From assembly GCA_000697335.1 (NCBI GenBank), contig JNEM01008303.1:1-14465 (forward strand): a stretch of 14,465 nucleotides of DNA, read 5' to 3'. This DNA is from Conidiobolus incongruus B7586. Its lineage: Eukaryota; Entomophthoromycota; Entomophthoromycetes; Entomophthorales; Conidiobolaceae. Position 1 is the stretch's first letter; each line of letters opens with the position of its first letter. The notes beneath the pieces were generated by a model. It made no database searches and was not told the origin of the DNA. It saw nothing but the letters and a program-made list of their open reading frames with translations. Shown here piece after piece: positions 1-7,825 of this stretch. The position numbers and the translations under genes are program-made.

Positions 1-979
1 AATATAAAATACTTATATAACTAATATTAAAATATTCTAATAATTTTTTAACTAACTTAAAAAACATTTTTCAATATATATTTTTATTTGATTAATATTT
101 AATATAATATTAGCTAAAATTAATATTTTGAATTTTAATAAGATTTTATTATTTTTTTAGATTTAAAATAATCAACTTAGTAATCTATAATTATCTTTAA
201 AAGTTGAATATAAATCTTAAATGAGATTAAAAAAATTATGGTTAAGTTTTAATAATATCAAAATAAAATATTTTTAATAATTATTATTTAATTTAAATAT
301 AATCAAATAATAAATATCGAAAGTTTAATCCTTTAATATATATATATAATCTAAAAATATTTATTTTCCTTTTTACTATATATAAATTATTTTTTCTAAA
401 ATTAATAATAAATTTAATAAATCAGAAATTAAAAGATTTCCTAGTTTTTAATTCTAAGATAATATTAAAATTGAAATTTTAAATTAAATAAAAATATTAG
501 ATAGTTTTTATATAATTCAAAATCAATTTAATGTATTATCATTGCTTTGAATTAATAAATAATATATGGTTGGTTCAACAATAGCTACATTTATGTTAAT
601 TATAACTAGGATGATTAATAAAACGAAATTACAATAAGATATACATTTTAATTTCATAATTTGGTTAATTAAAGTATTATTATAATTTATTTCCAAATCA
701 TATAACCACTTACTTAAATCTCTCTATTTTATTTAAAAGTAAAAAATATTTTGAAGAAAAAGTTATTTTTTTAGTTATCATCTATTTAACAGAATATTTT
801 TTCACCTTATAGCAGAACTTGTGATATATAATGCAATCTAATAATACTGATACATGTTATCAACGATATCAAAAAAGATACATAAATAATATAGGCACAC
901 TATTTTTGAAATATCTAGTTAAATGGATTATCCATAAATTAAATCAAAAAAGTATTTTCAAAAGTATAGGAATATTTTT

Positions 980-1066
980 GTAAAATATTAATAATGATTA
1001 TTGAAATGAGAGTTTCCTCATTACAAACCATTAATCACAAAAATTCACTGGTAAAATATTAATAAT
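980..1066. repeat. 16-bp direct repeat pair flanking a small hairpin
   Basis: GTAAAATATTAATAAT occurs at 980-995 and again, identically, at 1051-1066. Between them lies AATGAG-agtttc-CTCATT, a perfect 6-bp stem with a 6-base loop (about 1005-1022). In DNA this A/T-rich the direct repeat alone could arise by chance or slippage, so no function is claimed. Confidence 0.4.
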
Positions 1067-1354
1067 AAGGAATATGGACTAATTGATAATTTAAAATCAT
1101 TGCTTGCTTTAATTTTTCAGCATTAGTTAGATAGTGAGCATTTTTAATATTAATTTGTGGATAAAATAATATGTATTACAATCATTTGAATTTCTAAATT
1201 ATTTGAATAATGACTTAATTTTCAATAAAAATTTGTATAAAAGCATAACTTGTGTTGTATTTTGAAAATATTTCTCTGACTTGATTCAATAGTTAAGTCC
1301 ATATTACTCCTCATTTATATTGGCTTTGTCAGTTCATGATTAAAGACTATGATT

Positions 1355-1406
1355 CACTGAATCAACTATTTAAATAATTTGCTATTAACCATCTTATTTT
1401 AAATCA
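1355..1406. repeat. Dispersed intergenic repeat, copy 1
   Basis: This 52-base segment begins CACTGAATCAAC and contains AACCATCTTATT. It matches 5034-5085 at 46 of 52 positions without gaps. A weaker match continues to the left, where GATT..ATAGTTAAG at about 1283 corresponds to 4992, with some 30 extra bases in this copy before the core. It lies about 440 bp downstream of the stop codon of MFS gene 1. It may be a relic of the gene duplication, a short mobile repeat, or a conserved 3' element. Confidence 0.6.
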
Positions 1407-1807
1407 CAATACTTCAATTTATAATATTGAAACTTAAATAATCTTAAATTCTCTAATATTGATGAAATTAAAAAAATTTTCATTCAAGAATAGTATTAAT
1501 AAATTTTGAGAATAAACAAACATTAATAATAAGTGTTAAGAAATGAGTTATAATGAATGTCATGTTTGTTATATATTCTATTGAAAGCCTACATTATAGT
1601 ATATACAATCATATTCTAACTATATATTTTCTATCAAAAAAAATTCTTTATTATTTATCTTAATAAAACAAAATTTATTGGTTTATATAAACTCAATATT
1701 TTGAATAAGTGAATTAAAATTTTCCTATTATTTGAATTATAAACAAAATCAAATGATATAAGAATCATATTGAGGTTTAAAACGGAATTATATGCTATAG
1801 TGAATTA

Positions 1808-1825
1808 TTTATTGCATATTTTATT
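1808..1825 (-). promoter_or_regulatory. Putative polyadenylation signals for MFS gene 1
   Basis: Read on the minus strand, two AATAAA hexamers (1820-1825 and 1808-1813) lie about 25 and 37 bases after the stop codon, a sensible place for cleavage and polyadenylation. AATAAA is common by chance in A/T-rich DNA, so this is only plausible. Genes 2 and 3 lack an equally close AATAAA. Confidence 0.35.
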
Positions 1826-1849
1826 AGTTTCTGATATATTCGTAGCATT

Positions 1850-3439
1850 TTAATGACCTGGGCCTGTATCACCTTCAGTCAATGGTCGATATTTAAGTAA
1901 CATACTTATAATAAATCCCAATATATTAATACTTAATAAAAAGTAAAAGATACCTCTTAAAGCATTGTAATAGGCTAATTGGCCTTCAAGAGGAATAGAT
2001 TGAGTAATGTGAGCTCCGCCATGGCCACCACCTCCAATTACATATGGAAAATCAGCCAAGAGATTATTGACAATAGCGCCAGCAATAGGTAAACCAATAG
2101 TACCACCCATGTTAATTGTAAAATTCATAAAACTAGCCAAAATTGCAATATATTCAGGTTCTGAAGAAGCTTGGGCTCCAATCAAAACCATCTGGACAGC
2201 AAAACCAATTCCAAAAGCTAAAATGATGGGGAATAAAATCATGCACCAGTTGGGGAGAGTAGATGATATCATGCAAAGCAAACCTGCTCCAATTACCATA
2301 AGGACTGTTCCAATTCGAATTGGAATTCTGAAAGATTGTAAGCGATTTCCTACGAATCCAGATACCATCGCAACAAATGAAACACTTACCATAAAAGGAG
2401 CTAGTTGGTAACCTGATTGACTTGCAGTATAACCACGTAGAATTTGATAATATACTGGAAGGTAGTAAACAGTTGTGAATTGATTAATACCTATAGCCAA
2501 TCCAAGCATACAGCATATGGAAACATTTGAATTAAACATTTTTGGAGGCAAAATTGGTTCTTCAGCAAGTTTAAATTCAATTATGATGAATGCAATCAAT
2601 GAAACAAAAGTCAAGCACAATGGAATCAATACTTGATATGATGACCAAGAATAATCTTTACCGCCCCAAGTCGTACTTAATACAAACAGAACAATAGATA
2701 GACTGAGACTAAGTGTACCTAGACCGTCAACTCTTTTTAATTTACTCAGAAAAGACCCTTCAACCCATGGCAAAGGTAAAATAAAGACAACAATAAATGC
2801 AATGATTGCAGCAAAAGGTAAATTAATATAAAATATGAATCTCCAGCTGATATGATCAACAATAACTCCTCCTAAAATCGGTCCCAGCATATTACTAACA
2901 GCAAACCCTATACTTATGATCCCAAGATAAGTGGCTCTCTCTTCAAGTTTGACAATATCAGATATAATAATAAAAGAAAGAGAAACTATTCCACCACCTC
3001 CTATTCCTGCAATTGCTCTGAATACAATTAACATAACTATATTTGCTGCTAATCCACATCCCAAGCTACCAACAGAAAAACAGAAAAGGGAGAAAAGCAT
3101 ACACAATTTCCTTCCAAAAATGTCCGAAAATTTACCATACAAGGGTGTAAACACTACAATTGTAATGATATATGAGGTTGCTATCCATGTGAGCGATCCT
3201 TGAGCGTTCAGATCTTTTGAAATTACTTCATTGGCTGTCGATAAAATGGTTTCATCAATCCCTGCAACAAACACACCAAGAATAATTGCAACCATTATTA
3301 TGAACAATTGCTTTTTCGAAAGCTTTGGTGGTCCTGTTCCGCTGGGATTTGATTCTAAATCCTTAGCTTTAGTTTCAGGCTCATAATTGATATCACTCAC
3401 CAACGAGTGAGGTGTAGTATTTGTATTGTGCTCTATCAT
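1850..3439 (-). CDS. MFS drug:H+ antiporter, DHA2 family, 14-TM (paralogue 1)
   Basis: Predicted plasma-membrane or vacuolar-membrane exporter that uses the proton gradient to move amphiphilic toxicants or possibly basic amino acids; the substrate cannot be deduced. The 529-residue intronless frame is full length for 14-helix DHA2 proteins. A polar cytosolic tail (1-43) precedes helix 1 with the GIDETILSTA motif (about 60-69). Motif A is G102-K103-F104-S105-D106...G109-R110-K111 after helix 2. Motif B has R141 and G145. The antiporter motif C in helix 5 is G186-P187-x-x-G190-G191. Further family landmarks are EPILPPKMF (294-302) and YYLPVYYQILRGYTASQSGY (325-344). A Gly/His stretch, GGGGHGGAH (469-477), lies in the loop before helix 14. 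The ATG at 3439 is the first in the open frame and has A at -3. It is the leftmost of three same-strand paralogues and closest to gene 3. Family assignment is firm, the exact role is not. Confidence 0.95.
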   Translation of the reverse strand: MIEHNTNTTPHSLVSDINYEPETKAKDLESNPSGTGPPKLSKKQLFIIMVAIILGVFVAGIDETILSTANEVISKDLNAQGSLTWIATSYIITIVVFTPLYGKFSDIFGRKLCMLFSLFCFSVGSLGCGLAANIVMLIVFRAIAGIGGGGIVSLSFIIISDIVKLEERATYLGIISIGFAVSNMLGPILGGVIVDHISWRFIFYINLPFAAIIAFIVVFILPLPWVEGSFLSKLKRVDGLGTLSLSLSIVLFVLSTTWGGKDYSWSSYQVLIPLCLTFVSLIAFIIIEFKLAEEPILPPKMFNSNVSICCMLGLAIGINQFTTVYYLPVYYQILRGYTASQSGYQLAPFMVSVSFVAMVSGFVGNRLQSFRIPIRIGTVLMVIGAGLLCMISSTLPNWCMILFPIILAFGIGFAVQMVLIGAQASSEPEYIAILASFMNFTINMGGTIGLPIAGAIVNNLLADFPYVIGGGGHGGAHITQSIPLEGQLAYYNALRGIFYFLLSINILGFIISMLLKYRPLTEGDTGPGH

Positions 3440-3470
3440 TTAAAAGAAATTTTTTATTATAATTGAAAGA

Positions 3471-3477
3471 TTAGTCA
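3471..3477 (-). promoter_or_regulatory. Possible AP-1/Yap-type site upstream of MFS gene 1
   Basis: The minus strand reads TGACTAA (TTAGTCA on plus) about 32-38 bases before the ATG. This is the classical AP-1/Yap1-type recognition sequence, and Yap-class bZIP regulators commonly control drug-efflux MFS genes in yeasts. It lies between the TATA-like box and the start codon, so it could fall in the leader rather than the promoter. A 7-base match is weak evidence. Confidence 0.25.
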
Positions 3478-3534
3478 AAGAAATATAAGAACTCAAATTG
3501 AATTTTTAAAATTTAATATAATATTAAATTGTGA

Positions 3535-3544
3535 TTTTTATATA
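3535..3544 (-). promoter_or_regulatory. TATA-like box of MFS gene 1
   Basis: The minus strand reads TATATAAAAA about 96-105 bases upstream of the ATG, fitting the TATAWAWR consensus. Gene 3 has a TATA match at a similar distance. In such A/T-rich DNA the match is suggestive only. Confidence 0.35.
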
Positions 3545-3769
3545 AATTCAATATCAAAAAAAATATTTATTTAAATTAATTTCAAAGTTTGTCAAAATTA
3601 CTTATTATAGGAAATTTAAAAAATTTTGATCCTTTAATTTTACTTTTGAATTAAATTTATAATAATAAATTGAAAAATAAATTTAATATTATGATTTTAA
3701 TTTACTTTATGAAAAGCTTGAACAATCTTAAATAATGCATAATTAACAGATTTTATTTGTTAAATTACT

Positions 3770-3930
3770 GAAAAATTGACAAACTAGTACGTATTTGATT
3801 GCCATAAAAAGGAAGCAAGGTATTAAAATTCTTTTTATGGAAATCTCATAATCACTGAATTCCAAAATTATAAAGTGGGCAATCATATTAATTCATACTT
3901 TTCATCTCCTGCTTTTAGATGTCATACCCT
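3770..3930. other. Hairpin-rich island A, candidate structured element
   Basis: CCATAAAAAG (3802-3811) pairs perfectly with CTTTTTATGG (3831-3840) around a 19-base loop. Overlapping it by two bases, GATTGCC (3797-3803) pairs with GGCAATC (3878-3884), enclosing the first hairpin and a smaller GGAA/TTCC stem (3839-3842 with 3860-3863). A further 5-bp stem, CATCT/AGATG, lies near 3903-3921. The arrangement is what a branched RNA fold would give. It could also be a regulatory palindrome cluster upstream of gene 1. I could not match it to U1, U4, U5, tRNA or a snoRNA class, and the transcribed strand is unknown. Confidence 0.35.
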
Positions 3931-4143
3931 TAATATTTCTTTATTTAATTAAATAAATTAAAATTAATCAAACATGATTTCATACTTTAATATATTTATT
4001 TTCAAAATTCAAATTAAATTATTTAAAATATTAATTTTATTAAATTAGAAAATTTAATCAAAATTTGATACTTTTTTCAAAAAAAAATTATATAATCAAG
4101 AGAAAAATTTAAAAATAATATTTTAAATTAATATTTGATATTA

Positions 4144-4493
4144 AATGACGGCCGTAACCACTGGAGGAAATAGGCTTTAAGAGCTTAAACGGGAAATCAC
4201 TAGTGCTGAATAATAGATTATCAAAATTAGGAGAAATTAATGTGGTTCACCAATTTAGGTGAAAATGGCTTGCTGTAAATGGGTTCTTCGTGTAAATACC
4301 TCACGCTCGTCACAACTCAATACTTTTGTGAGGGTTACGAAAAAACTTAGAGACTGGATACTTTTGGAAAGATGAGATTATTAACTGATAGGTTCAACCA
4401 GTTCATGAAATGAGGTATTACCACAATGACTTCTTGAATTGGTGTGGTAATTGGAGACTCATGAGTGATGGACAACATTATTCTCCATCATAA
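4144..4493. ncRNA. Hairpin-dense island B, candidate structured RNA gene of unknown type
   Basis: About 36% GC over ~350 bases, against roughly 8-15% on either side, with no long ORF: plus-strand frames close quickly and the longest minus-strand runs are about 40 codons. Perfect inverted repeats follow one another: TTTAA/TTAAA (4176-4189, loop 4), TTCACC/GGTGAA (4246-4263, loop 6), CCTCAC/GTGAGG (4299-4333) competing with TCACAA/TTGTGA (4310-4331), ATTACCACA/TGTGGTAAT (4417-4451, loop 17) and TGATGGA/TCCATCA (4466-4490, loop 11). ACTCATGAGT (4457-4466) is a 10-bp palindrome. GC enrichment plus serial stems in an A/T desert is typical of structured RNA genes. I looked for RNase P/MRP, SRP RNA, U3, spliceosomal RNA and group I intron landmarks and found no convincing set. 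A decayed repeat or gene fragment is the main alternative. Confidence 0.35.
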
Positions 4494-5033
4494 ATTTAAT
4501 ATTAATTTGTAAGTTAGGCTTAAGGATTTTGTATAAGTAAAAAAATTTTGAATCAATATAGGATAATATAATGAATAAGAAAATGCAATTGATAATTATA
4601 TTTAATTCTTAAGTAAAATATAATTGGAATATAAATGTAAATTTAATAATTAATATTATTATAGTTGGTATTTTAAACCTAATAATAAAATATCCAATCG
4701 AGACAAAATTTTAATTAGAAAAATGAATCCAATAGTAAAAAGGTTTTAATTTTTAATTATTAATTTTTAATTACTCATATTAGTTTAATTATGTTAATTC
4801 AATTTGTCAACAAAAAATATTATTTATTCGAAAATTTATATATTAATTTATTATAACTTTTTATTTGAAAGTGGACATTCGAAATTTGATTTTAAGATTG
4901 GAATTGTATGTATTTTAAGTATTAGATTAAACATATAAAGATAAAATAATTATAAATATATTGCTGCATTTCAAAGTTAAGCGTTCATTTCGATTGGATA
5001 GTTAAGGCAATACTATTTATTAGGTATATCATC

Positions 5034-5085
5034 CACTGAATCAACATTTTAAATAGTTTGATATCAACCATCTTATTATAAATCA
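5034..5085. repeat. Dispersed intergenic repeat, copy 2
   Basis: This segment starts CACTGAATCAAC and runs through AACCATCTTATT. It matches 1355-1406 at 46 of 52 ungapped positions. Weaker similarity continues left to about 4992 (GATT..ATAGTTAAG). It lies about 130 bp downstream of the stop codon of MFS gene 2, in the same orientation relative to the gene as copy 1 is to gene 1. No clear equivalent was found downstream of gene 3. Confidence 0.6.
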
Positions 5086-5215
5086 TAACAATATTAAAAA
5101 TCTGGTTAAGAATATGCTTTGGAAATTACTTGCCAATTTATTTAATTATCAAAAAGTGAAATTGATTTAATAATAATGAAGGATGCTGATTGTGTTTGAT
5201 AAATAATTTATCGTT

Positions 5216-6790
5216 TTAATACCTTGAGGTGGGCGTTACTTCTTTTAATGAACGATACCTGAGAAACGCACTGATAAATAATGAAACTATATTAATAGTC
5301 ATTAAAAAGTAGAATATAGCTCTCAAAGCAGCATAATAAGCAAGCTCGCCTTCAATAGGGATTACCAAATTGACCTCATTTTTTCTATGACTGCTATTTT
5401 TAATCAAATATGGGAATTTCCATAGCATATTGTTGATTATAGCACCATCAATTGCCAAACCAACAGTTGCACCCATATTGAAACTAAAATTAAAGAAACT
5501 AGTATATATTGCAACATATTGTGGCCCGCAGGACGCCTGTGCTCCAATTAAAGCCATTTGAAGGCAGAATCCTATCCCGAAAGCCAAAATCACACTAAAT
5601 AATATAATAGACCAGTTAGGTAAATTAGGTGATATAAGAGTAAGTAAGCCAGATCCAAGTATCATCAAAACACAACCAATCCAAATAGGTATGCGAAAAG
5701 ATTGAAGTCGATTACCTATATTGCCAGATATCATAGCCATTAACGAAACGCTAAACAAAAAGGGAGCAATTTGATAACCTGATACGCTCGCTGAATAGCC
5801 ACAAAGTGTTTGATAATATATTGGTAGATAATAAACGATAGAAAGATGGTTCATCCCTAAAAAGATACCCAAAAGAGAGCAGATAGTAACGTTAGAATTG
5901 AACATTTTAGGTGGTAGTATGGGCTCGTCAGCTAATTTGGTCTCTATATATCCAAATATTATTAAAGATAACACTGTTAGGCACAACGGAATCAAAACTT
6001 GATACGATGACCAGGAATATTCTTTTCCACCCCATGTCATACCCAATAAAAAGGTGACTATACATACAACGAGAGTAATAGTTCCCAAAAAATCAATTCT
6101 ATGCAATTTCTTCATATAGCTGCTTTCAGGAGATGGTAGAGGCATAATGAATACTACTATCAATGATAAAATCCCCGCGACAGGTAAGTTGATGAAGAAA
6201 ATAAACCTCCAACTGATATTATCAACTATAACTCCTCCTAATATAGGACCCATCACGTTACTAATTGCAAAGCTGACATTTAATACACCAAGGTAAATGG
6301 CTCGATTTTCCAATTTGACAATATCTGAAACAATGATAAAGGATAAGCATATAATTCCAGCTCCACCAATACCAGCAACTGCTCGGAATACGATTAAAGT
6401 AATGATACTTTGAGCTAATCCGCATCCCAAGCTACCTACAGAAAATGAAAATAGAGAGAAGAGCATGCAAAATTTCCTGCCAAAAATATCTGAAAACTTG
6501 CCATAAAGGGGAGAGAATACAACAATAGTCATGAGGTAGGATGTTGCAATCCAAGTAAGCCAGTCCTTCGCATTGAACTCTTCTAAAATGACATCATTTG
6601 CCGTTGATAAAATTGTCTCATCAATTCCTGCTACGAATATAGCTAAAATAATACCGAACAAAATCGAATAAAATTTTGTTTTAGTCAATTCTTTATGTTC
6701 TTGTTGAGTTAGATTTCTTTCAGGATCTCGAGGAGAATAAGAGCAGGATTCATTATTCATTTCTACTTCTGAAAGGTTCAAACTTGTCAT
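5216..6790 (-). CDS. MFS drug:H+ antiporter, DHA2 family, 14-TM (paralogue 2)
   Basis: Predicted proton-coupled exporter, substrate unknown. I place the start at the ATG at 6788-6790; one codon further upstream is TTG, so the protein is 524 residues (MTSLNLSE...). A second Met at residue 11 is a possible alternative. After a charged tail of about 40 residues come helix 1 with GIDETILSTA, motif A GKFSDIFGRK (97-106, Asp101 kept), motif B with RAVAGIGGAG, motif C in GPILGG, and the DHA2 signatures EPILPPKMF and YYLPIYYQTLCGYSASVSGY. It is the most diverged of the three: its N-tail is unrelated in sequence, its C-terminus lacks the PGH ending, and the loop before helix 14 reads KNSSHRKNEVN, with an N-S-S glycosylation sequon, instead of a Gly/His stretch. 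The spacing of 1.8 and 2.5 kb to its neighbours argues for independent transcription. Confidence 0.95.
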   Translation of the reverse strand: MTSLNLSEVEMNNESCSYSPRDPERNLTQQEHKELTKTKFYSILFGIILAIFVAGIDETILSTANDVILEEFNAKDWLTWIATSYLMTIVVFSPLYGKFSDIFGRKFCMLFSLFSFSVGSLGCGLAQSIITLIVFRAVAGIGGAGIICLSFIIVSDIVKLENRAIYLGVLNVSFAISNVMGPILGGVIVDNISWRFIFFINLPVAGILSLIVVFIMPLPSPESSYMKKLHRIDFLGTITLVVCIVTFLLGMTWGGKEYSWSSYQVLIPLCLTVLSLIIFGYIETKLADEPILPPKMFNSNVTICSLLGIFLGMNHLSIVYYLPIYYQTLCGYSASVSGYQIAPFLFSVSLMAMISGNIGNRLQSFRIPIWIGCVLMILGSGLLTLISPNLPNWSIILFSVILAFGIGFCLQMALIGAQASCGPQYVAIYTSFFNFSFNMGATVGLAIDGAIINNMLWKFPYLIKNSSHRKNEVNLVIPIEGELAYYAALRAIFYFLMTINIVSLFISAFLRYRSLKEVTPTSRY

Positions 6791-6941
6791 CAAGCTGAAT
6801 TATATTTACTTTAAGATAAAGGTTGTAGGAATATTTAAGTTATCGACAGTTCTAATTGACTACAATTTATTAATAAGTTTGTCAAACTCAATATATAATA
6901 TAATTTTACTTAATTTTTTTATACCTGAAGATAACTATAAG

Positions 6942-6942
<1 letters not shown>

Positions 6943-7009
<67 letters not shown>
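6943..7009. repeat. Compound microsatellite (TA)n then (AAT)n
   Basis: About 17 TA units (6943-6976) pass directly into about 11 AAT units (to ~7009). It lies roughly 150 bp upstream of the ATG of gene 2 and is a likely site of replication-slippage length polymorphism. Confidence 0.9.
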
Positions 7010-7011
<2 letters not shown>

Positions 7012-7439
7012 TAATTTTTAAAAAATCTATATTTTTAATTTACCTTTTATCTTTAAAATAATTAAACTCTTAAATTAAATTTAAAAAAAATTAAACTTTC
7101 ATTTTATGAATAATAATTTTTAAATGATTTAAATTTAGAGAAGCTTTGGATCATTAAATAGTAATATGATATATTTCTTTTTTCATTGAAGATAATATCA
7201 TTATTACTAAAGAATTAATTCAATCAAATTAAAGAATTGATTAATTCATCAATTTATTAGTTTATAATTGTTTCTCAATAATAGTAATAATAATTAAATC
7301 AAATATTAAATATAACTAAAGGGACTAAAATTTAAAGTAATATTTTTTGAGATGATTATTGTAATAATTTATATACAATTTTCAAATTATTTGCTTCTAA
7401 TATAATTACTAATTAGAATATTATTTATGCGTTAAAAAA

Positions 7440-7545
7440 ATGGTAAAATATCATGATATTTTATCCCATTAAGACACCCTTTTTCCCAAAGTGTGTAAGT
7501 GGTAAGAATTGGGATAATATCATAATTACAATATGCTTTGGGATA
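7440..7545. other. Palindrome-rich island C
   Basis: TAAAATATCATGATATTTTA (7444-7463) is a perfect 20-bp palindrome. Its right half with the following CCCA is repeated in inverted form at 7510-7523 (GGGATAATATCAT), with a 2-base length difference. CCCAAAG (7485-7491) pairs with CTTTGGG (7536-7542). Several alternative stems therefore compete within about 100 bases, and the centre (7471-7512) is visibly less A/T-rich than its surroundings. It could be a small structured RNA, a relic of a short inverted-repeat element, or a protein-binding palindrome cluster. No target-site duplication was recognised. Confidence 0.35.
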
Positions 7546-7780
7546 TATAGTTAATTTAATAATCATATCAAGATATAAGCAATGAATAATATTTTTATTT
7601 CACTATTTATTATTCAAATTAATTGATATTTTTATTATATTATTTATATAATTTTCCAAATTAAAAATATAAATTTATTTTATCATTCAATTATTAAAAT
7701 ATTTTAAAACTTCTCTAGTTATAATTTATAATAATATTAAAAAATTTACTTTCCTATTATTATCTTATAGGTAAAGTATT

Positions 7781-7825
7781 TTTATTATTATTATTATTGT
7801 TATTGTTATTGTTATTATTGTTATT
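7781..7825. repeat. Microsatellite (TTA/TTG)n
   Basis: A trinucleotide tract of TTA units interrupted by TTG units. It sits in the middle of the spacer between genes 2 and 3 and has no associated frame. Confidence 0.85.

Larger units (their letters stand above)
1..1849. other. AT-rich intergenic region downstream of MFS gene 1
   Basis: No open frame of useful length is seen on either strand. The first ~540 bases are almost pure A/T runs; 540-1400 is slightly less extreme and holds a 16-bp direct repeat (980-995 and 1051-1066), a small hairpin between the two copies, and a copy of a short dispersed repeat (1355-1406). The part nearest gene 1 (1800-1849) would contain its 3' untranslated region. 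No tRNA, rRNA or transposase signal was recognised. Confidence 0.7.
3440..5215. other. Spacer between MFS genes 1 and 2, with two hairpin-rich islands
   Basis: The right-hand neighbour's 3' end and the left-hand gene's promoter both lie in this 1,776-bp spacer. It has no long ORF. Most of it is very A/T-rich (8% GC in 4021-4080), but two islands stand out: about 3770-3930 and about 4144-4493, each with several perfect inverted repeats. A copy of the dispersed repeat is at 5034-5085. Confidence 0.7.

Noticed and set aside
2067-2411. Plus-strand ORF of 114 codons opposite MFS gene 1
   Set aside because: It lies wholly antisense to a well-supported membrane transporter. The peptide is a low-complexity Ile/Pro/Lys mirror of hydrophobic codons, and the equivalent antisense frame is much shorter in gene 3 (60 codons at 9618-9800).
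2931-3203. Plus-strand ORF of 90 codons opposite MFS gene 1
   Set aside because: It is antisense to conserved helices 2-5 of the transporter, with no recognisable domain of its own.
4191-4200. GGGAAATCAC resembling conserved region I of RNase P RNA
   Set aside because: No matching conserved region V (ACAGAA-type) occurs near the other end, so the P4 pairing cannot be made.
4348-4380. AGAGACTGGA and AAGATGAGA resembling group I intron R and S elements
   Set aside because: They are too close together to fit the P3 and P8 elements that must lie between them, and no P/Q partners were found.
4391-4401. GGTTCAACC resembling a Pol III B box or tRNA T-loop
   Set aside because: The last positions of the B-box consensus are not met, no A box lies at a suitable distance, and there is no strong T-run terminator just beyond the island.
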